Shown one piece after another: positions 59,933 to 64,000 of a DNA stretch of 64,000 nucleotides. This DNA is from Fimbriimonadaceae bacterium (GTDB taxonomy: Bacteria; Armatimonadota; Fimbriimonadia; Fimbriimonadales; Fimbriimonadaceae): contig CP075365.1 of NCBI GenBank assembly GCA_019454125.1, forward strand, positions 1,048,218 through 1,112,217, given 5' to 3'. Every line of letters starts with the position of its first letter. Position 1 is the first letter of the stretch. The position numbers were made by a program, and so were the translations under genes. Below the pieces are notes generated by a model. It worked only from the letters and a program-made list of their open reading frames with translations, was not told the origin of the DNA and did no database searches.

Positions 59933-62562
59933 GACTTCTTGCGCCGGACGAACCGCTTCTTCTTGGTGGGCCCGGCAGCCTGTCGCGCGCGCAACAGCTC
60001 CATCGCTTGTTCTACAGTTAACTTTTCAGGATCCGTGCCTTTTGGAACCGTGGCGTTCGTCTTTCCGTCCGTGACGTAGGGGCCGTACCGGCCTGGCAAG
60101 ACGCGGACTTCACCCTCGAAACCTTCGAGTTTTCCAAACGACTTAATCGGCTCGCTCTTCGCGGCCGTTCCGCCCGATCCCCAGGCCTTGCGAGGCGCGT
60201 TCAGCCGTTCGAGCGCTTCGGCCAGGGCGAGGCTGCGCGCTTCGCGCCAATCGCCGACGTTTGCCCTCTTCTCCCCGCTCGAGAGATAAGCGCCATAGCG
60301 GCCGATGGCGAGGACGACGGGCTCGCCGCTCTCCGGATGGTTTCCGAGTTCCTTCGGAAACTTGAGGAGTTCGGCGACGTCCTCGTCGGAAAGCTGTCCG
60401 CCGTCCATGCCGGGGGGCAGGGTCACGCGCCTTGGCGTTGCTCCTCCCGCCCTTTCATCCTCGCTTTGGTCGACTTCCAGGTAGGCGCCGAAGCGGCCCT
60501 TCTTGAAGAAGACGCAGCGCCCGGAACCAGGGTCGACGGCGATGGCGGCAGGACCCTGAGCCTGGTTCTCGATGAGCCGCTTCGCCTCGTCCAGGCTGAG
60601 GTCGGCGGGCGGCATCTCCTCGGGGATTGAGGCTGTGTTGCCGGTGCCGCCTTCGCCGCGCTGCAGGAACGGGCCGTTGCGCCCGATCCGCACGACGATG
60701 TCGTCGCCGAGGGGCATGACGGGGAAGGGGATCTCCTTCGCTTTTGACTCGACCTGAGTCTCCAGGCCCGCCTCGTCGCCCTCGCCTTCATAGAACTTTC
60801 TGAGGTGCTGGACCGGGCTGCGCCTGCCGTCGGCGATCTCGTCCAACTGCTCCTCCATGTTCGCCGTGAAGCTGGTGTCCACAAGCTGCTGGAAGTTTTC
60901 TTCGAGCAGGCTCGTCACTGCAAAAGCGGTCCAGGTCGGCACAAGTTCCTTTGCCCGACGGAAGACATAGCCCCGGTCTTGGACCGTGCCGATGATCGTT
61001 GCGTAGGTGCTCGGTCGCCCGACCCCTTCTTGTTCGAGCTTCTGCACGAGCGATGCTTCCGTGTAGCGCGCGGGCGGCTTGGTCTGGTGGCTCGTCGCGG
61101 TGACGGCCTTGGCGGCCAGGGCCTCGCCCTGGCGCATGGCGGGGAGGATGCGCTCGCGGTCGCCGAGTTCGGCCTCCGGGTCGTCGGCGCCTTCGACATA
61201 GACACGCAGGAAGCCGGGGAAGACGATCCGCTTGCCGCTCGCAACGAAGGTCAGGGTCTGCCCGTCGTCTTCCACCTCGACTTCGACCCGGGTCCGCTCG
61301 ACCTCGGCCTGCTTCATCTGGCAGGCCAGAGTGCGCTTCCAGATCAGTTCGTAAAGCTTGTACTGGTCGGCGTCCAGGTGGCGTTGGACGTCCTGCGGGC
61401 GTCGCCCCAGGTCTGTCGGACGGATGGCCTCGTGGGCTTCCTGCGCGTTCTTCGCCTTACTCTTGTACTGCCGGGGCTTGGCAGGGACGTATTCCTTGCC
61501 GTAGAGGTCGGCGATCACGGTGCGGGCTTCAGAGACCGCGCGTTCGGCCAGGCTCAAGCTGTCCGTGCGCATGTAGGTGATGAGGCCGACGCGCTCGCCG
61601 CCGATGTCGATCCCTTCATAGAGCTGCTGGGCGATCTGCATGGTGCGGCGCGCGGCAAAGCCGAGTTTGCGGTTCGCCTCTTGCTGCAGGGTCGAGGTCA
61701 TGAAGGGCGGGGGCGGGTTCTCGACGCCGGGGTTCGTCTCAAGCTTTGTGACGGTCCAGGGCGCGGCCCTCTCCAGCCGGGACACGCGGGTCTCGGCCTC
61801 CTCTTGCAGCAGCCACCGCGCGTTGCGCTCCACCAGTTCGCCTCTTGGCGAGAAGCTTTGCCCATCGGCGACGGGCGCCCCTTCGATTCGGGCCAACCGG
61901 GCCGAGAACTCGCCTTCGGCGGCGCCCAGCTTGGCCTCGATGCCGCTATAGTCCACGACCACGAAGTCGCGCCGCTCTCTCTCGCGCATCACGATCAGCC
62001 GAACGGCCACGCTCTGCACACGGCCCGCGCTCAGGCCCTTCGCGACCTTGCGCCAAAGCAAGGGGCTCAGCGTATAGCCGTAGAGCCGGTCCAGGATGCG
62101 CCGCGTTTCCTGGGCCCGGACCAGCGCCTCGTCGATGGACCGCGGGGAATCGAGGGCGGCGCGGATGGCCTCAGGCGTGATCTCGTGGAAGACGATCCGC
62201 TCGACCTTCACCTTCTTCGCCGGCTTGAGGATCTGGAGGACGTGCCAGGAGATGCTCTCGCCCTCCCGGTCTTCGTCTGTCGCGAGCAGCAGCCGTTCGA
62301 TGCCCTTTGCCGAGCGTTTCAGCTCGTCGACCCGCCTCCGCTTGTCGCCGGGCACCACGTAGAGCGGCTCATACTCGCCCTCGACGTTCACGCCGAGCTT
62401 GGCCCACTTCTTCTTCTTGAACTCCTCCGGAATGTCGTCGGCGCTTTCTGGCAGGTCGCGGACGTGCCCATAGCTGGCCACCACGTCATATCCGGGACCA
62501 AGGAAGTTCGCGATCGTCTTGGCCTTCGCGGGAGATTCGACTATTACAAGGCTCTTGGTCAT
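59929..62562 (-). CDS. topA: DNA topoisomerase I
   Basis: 877 residues from ATG 62562 (MTKSLVIVESPAKAKTI). Relaxes negative supercoils by a single-strand break. Toprim domain with LLATDEDREGESI, active-site Tyr in LITYMRTDSLSL, and EGVGRPSTYATIIGTVQDRGYV. The C-terminus lacks the four-Cys zinc fingers of E. coli TopA. It has repeated Toprim C-terminal modules instead: GRNGPFLQRGE, GRFGAYLEVD, GRYGAYLSSGE and GRYGPYVTDGKTNATVPK, then a basic tail ending KKKRFVRRKKS. Confidence 0.95.
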   Translation of the reverse strand: MTKSLVIVESPAKAKTIANFLGPGYDVVASYGHVRDLPESADDIPEEFKKKKWAKLGVNVEGEYEPLYVVPGDKRRRVDELKRSAKGIERLLLATDEDREGESISWHVLQILKPAKKVKVERIVFHEITPEAIRAALDSPRSIDEALVRAQETRRILDRLYGYTLSPLLWRKVAKGLSAGRVQSVAVRLIVMRERERRDFVVVDYSGIEAKLGAAEGEFSARLARIEGAPVADGQSFSPRGELVERNARWLLQEEAETRVSRLERAAPWTVTKLETNPGVENPPPPFMTSTLQQEANRKLGFAARRTMQIAQQLYEGIDIGGERVGLITYMRTDSLSLAERAVSEARTVIADLYGKEYVPAKPRQYKSKAKNAQEAHEAIRPTDLGRRPQDVQRHLDADQYKLYELIWKRTLACQMKQAEVERTRVEVEVEDDGQTLTFVASGKRIVFPGFLRVYVEGADDPEAELGDRERILPAMRQGEALAAKAVTATSHQTKPPARYTEASLVQKLEQEGVGRPSTYATIIGTVQDRGYVFRRAKELVPTWTAFAVTSLLEENFQQLVDTSFTANMEEQLDEIADGRRSPVQHLRKFYEGEGDEAGLETQVESKAKEIPFPVMPLGDDIVVRIGRNGPFLQRGEGGTGNTASIPEEMPPADLSLDEAKRLIENQAQGPAAIAVDPGSGRCVFFKKGRFGAYLEVDQSEDERAGGATPRRVTLPPGMDGGQLSDEDVAELLKFPKELGNHPESGEPVVLAIGRYGAYLSSGEKRANVGDWREARSLALAEALERLNAPRKAWGSGGTAAKSEPIKSFGKLEGFEGEVRVLPGRYGPYVTDGKTNATVPKGTDPEKLTVEQAMELLRARQAAGPTKKKRFVRRKKS

Positions 62563-62742
62563 GGGCGGCGTCGGGTTTGTACCAACCTCAGTCAAGGGCA
62601 CCCCCGTCCATCGGGCCCAAGGCGAACCTTTCGGCTAAGCCTTTTCCCGCTTCCACCGTACCTAGGAGCGACGGTTCGCCTTCTGGCCCAATTGGGTGGA
62701 TCGCCTCCGCTTCGGAATCCGTCACACTGCTAGATAAACGCC

Positions 62743-64000
62743 ATGAGCCGAATCTGGTCCGCAATTGTGCTCGTCGCCTTCGCCGCCCTTTCTTGGGCGG
62801 GCGAGGAGTGGCTCGGCGTTTACCTCAACAACAAGAAGATTGGCTACGCAAGCCACATCTCGCGGCCCGAGGGGAGCGGCAAAGTCACCGAGAGCACGGA
62901 GGTGATCGACGGCCGGCTCCTGGGGGCGCAACTTGCCATGACGGTCGTGACGAAAACATGGCAGGACGGCTCGGGGCGCATCACTCGGATGCAGTCCAAG
63001 ACCGAGAGCGGCGGACGGGTCCAGCATGTGGACGCGGAGTTCGGCGAAAAGGAGATCGTCGCGACCACGTCCAACGGCGAGACGACCTCCAAGAAGACGA
63101 TCCCCATTCCTTCCGGCGCGCGGCTGGTCGAAGACCCCATGGCGCCGCTCCTCCAAAACGGCTTCGTAGGTTCCACGACCGTCCACGTCTTCGACCCGAA
63201 CACCCTGACCCTTTTGGAAACGAAGGTGCGGGTCGCTGGACACGAGGCGCTTCAGACTGAAGCCGGGGAAGTCCAGGCGACCGTGGTGCGGGTGGAAGAC
63301 CCGCGCGCGCCCTTGACCGTCTACCTCTCGCCGAAAGGGGACTTCATCAAAGCGGTCGGCCCCTTCGGCATGGAATTGCGGCCCGAAACTCGGGAGCATG
63401 CCCTGGCTGGGTTGGGCAACGACGTCGATATCGCGACGGCGAGCTCGATCGTGCCGGACCGGAGCATCGACGGCTACCTCTCCGCGACCCGCGTGAAGGT
63501 GAGGGTCACGGGTGTCGACCTTGCAAACTTGCCGAGCGACGCCCACCAGACCGTGACGAAGGACGGCGACGGCTGGATCGTCGAGGTCCACCCGGTCAAG
63601 CCGGGCGAAGGGCCGAAATCGGAGGAGAGCCCCGCAAAGTGGCTCTCCGAAGACACCTATGTCCCGGTCGGGAACGCGACCTTCCGGTCGCTGGCCCACG
63701 AGACCGCGCGGGCAGACGGCTCCAAGTGGGTCGTGGCGGAGAGCCTGCGAAAGATGGTCCATAACCGCGTGGAGGCCAACGCGGGCATCAGCGTCCTGCG
63801 GGACGCGACCGAGATTTGGAGCAGCGGGGAAGGCGTGTGCCGCGACCACGCCATAGTCCTGGCCACGATCCTCCGCTCGAACGGAATCCCAGCGAGGCTT
63901 GTGAGTGGGCTGGTCTACGGGGCCGGGGCCTTCTACTACCACGCCTGGGTCGAGGCGCTGATCGAGAACCGATGGATCGGGCTGGACTCCACGCGGAGCC
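62743..64000 (+). CDS. Exported transglutaminase-like protein, partial
   Basis: At least 419 residues; the 3' end lies beyond the window. Signal peptide (IWSAIVLVAFAALSWAG), a beta-rich region of ~270 residues, then a transglutaminase/protease-fold core with Cys in SSGEGVCRDHAIVLATILRSNGIPARLVSG, His in YYHAWVEAL and Asp in WIGLDSTRS: a complete Cys-His-Asp triad. Likely a peptidase or peptide-crosslinking enzyme outside the membrane. TAGATA (62731-62736) ends six bases before the ATG, a leaderless candidate. Confidence 0.9.
   Translation, partial: MSRIWSAIVLVAFAALSWAGEEWLGVYLNNKKIGYASHISRPEGSGKVTESTEVIDGRLLGAQLAMTVVTKTWQDGSGRITRMQSKTESGGRVQHVDAEFGEKEIVATTSNGETTSKKTIPIPSGARLVEDPMAPLLQNGFVGSTTVHVFDPNTLTLLETKVRVAGHEALQTEAGEVQATVVRVEDPRAPLTVYLSPKGDFIKAVGPFGMELRPETREHALAGLGNDVDIATASSIVPDRSIDGYLSATRVKVRVTGVDLANLPSDAHQTVTKDGDGWIVEVHPVKPGEGPKSEESPAKWLSEDTYVPVGNATFRSLAHETARADGSKWVVAESLRKMVHNRVEANAGISVLRDATEIWSSGEGVCRDHAIVLATILRSNGIPARLVSGLVYGAGAFYYHAWVEALIENRWIGLDSTRS

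Noticed and set aside
60805-62733. A 642-codon plus-strand open frame opposite topA
   Set aside because: topA is unmistakable on the other strand; the antisense frame has no recognisable motif.

Overview
The window is high-GC, gene-dense bacterial chromosome. Several traits fit Armatimonadota of the Fimbriimonadia type, though I can only infer this from gene content. There are two short PEP-CTERM surface proteins with an Arg-rich tail. There are sporulation/flagellar-class sigma factors without flagellar genes beside them, and an exopolysaccharide locus. Many start codons have no Shine-Dalgarno sequence but carry a -10-like hexamer about 5-8 nt upstream, which suggests leaderless mRNAs. No phage, insertion sequence, CRISPR array or rRNA was seen.

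Layout, left to right. 1-5.7 kb: a partial Y-family DNA polymerase, a TPR protein, a PilC-like type IV pilus/T2SS platform protein, and a sigma-70-family factor with a degenerate GGDEF domain fused to its C-terminus. 5.8-8.3 kb: a RibD-C-like reductase overlapping a two-gene MacB/LolCDE-type ABC transporter. 8.4-12.5 kb: polyamine genes, namely speD behind a strong promoter and a structured 230-nt leader, and an aminopropyltransferase (speE), separated by two unrelated genes. 12.9-16.7 kb: a minus-strand group with a SurA-like lipoprotein, a FliA/WhiG-type sigma, a small membrane protein, a metallo-beta-lactamase-fold hydrolase and an unknown protein. 16.8-24 kb: exopolysaccharide genes (a Wzz-like chain-length protein divergent from an SLBB export protein and a CapD-type nucleotide-sugar dehydratase) and an ABC exporter with an N-terminal zinc ribbon.

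24-37 kb: mixed metabolism and surface proteins. These include UbiD with an in-frame palindromic insertion, a PEP-CTERM protein, an ArsR/AHSA1 pair, a second metallo-beta-lactamase-fold protein, a DUF1015 protein, a large DNRLRE-type secreted protein, a methyltransferase, a polyprenyl diphosphate synthase and purK. 37-42 kb: a hybrid histidine kinase whose membrane sensor matches the plant ethylene receptor copper site, leuC, a glycine-zipper stress protein, and tRNA-Tyr and tRNA-Thr. 42-48 kb: the second PEP-CTERM protein, a likely non-coding RNA region, a DUF1854 protein, and a VWA/FHA/FHA cassette that looks like a phosphothreonine signalling module. 48-64 kb: nnr, an ASCH protein, a hydrolase, a DUF433 protein, purC, an orphan sdhC, an F-type ATP synthase operon that stops after atpG (no atpD or atpC), a metallopeptidase, topA, and a transglutaminase running off the right edge.

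The most interesting item is the sigma factor at 4429-5694. Its GGDEF active site is destroyed, but the RxxD inhibitory site that binds cyclic di-GMP is kept with canonical spacing, so it may be a sigma factor that senses c-di-GMP directly. The bacterial ethylene-receptor-like kinase at 37313-39145 is the second.
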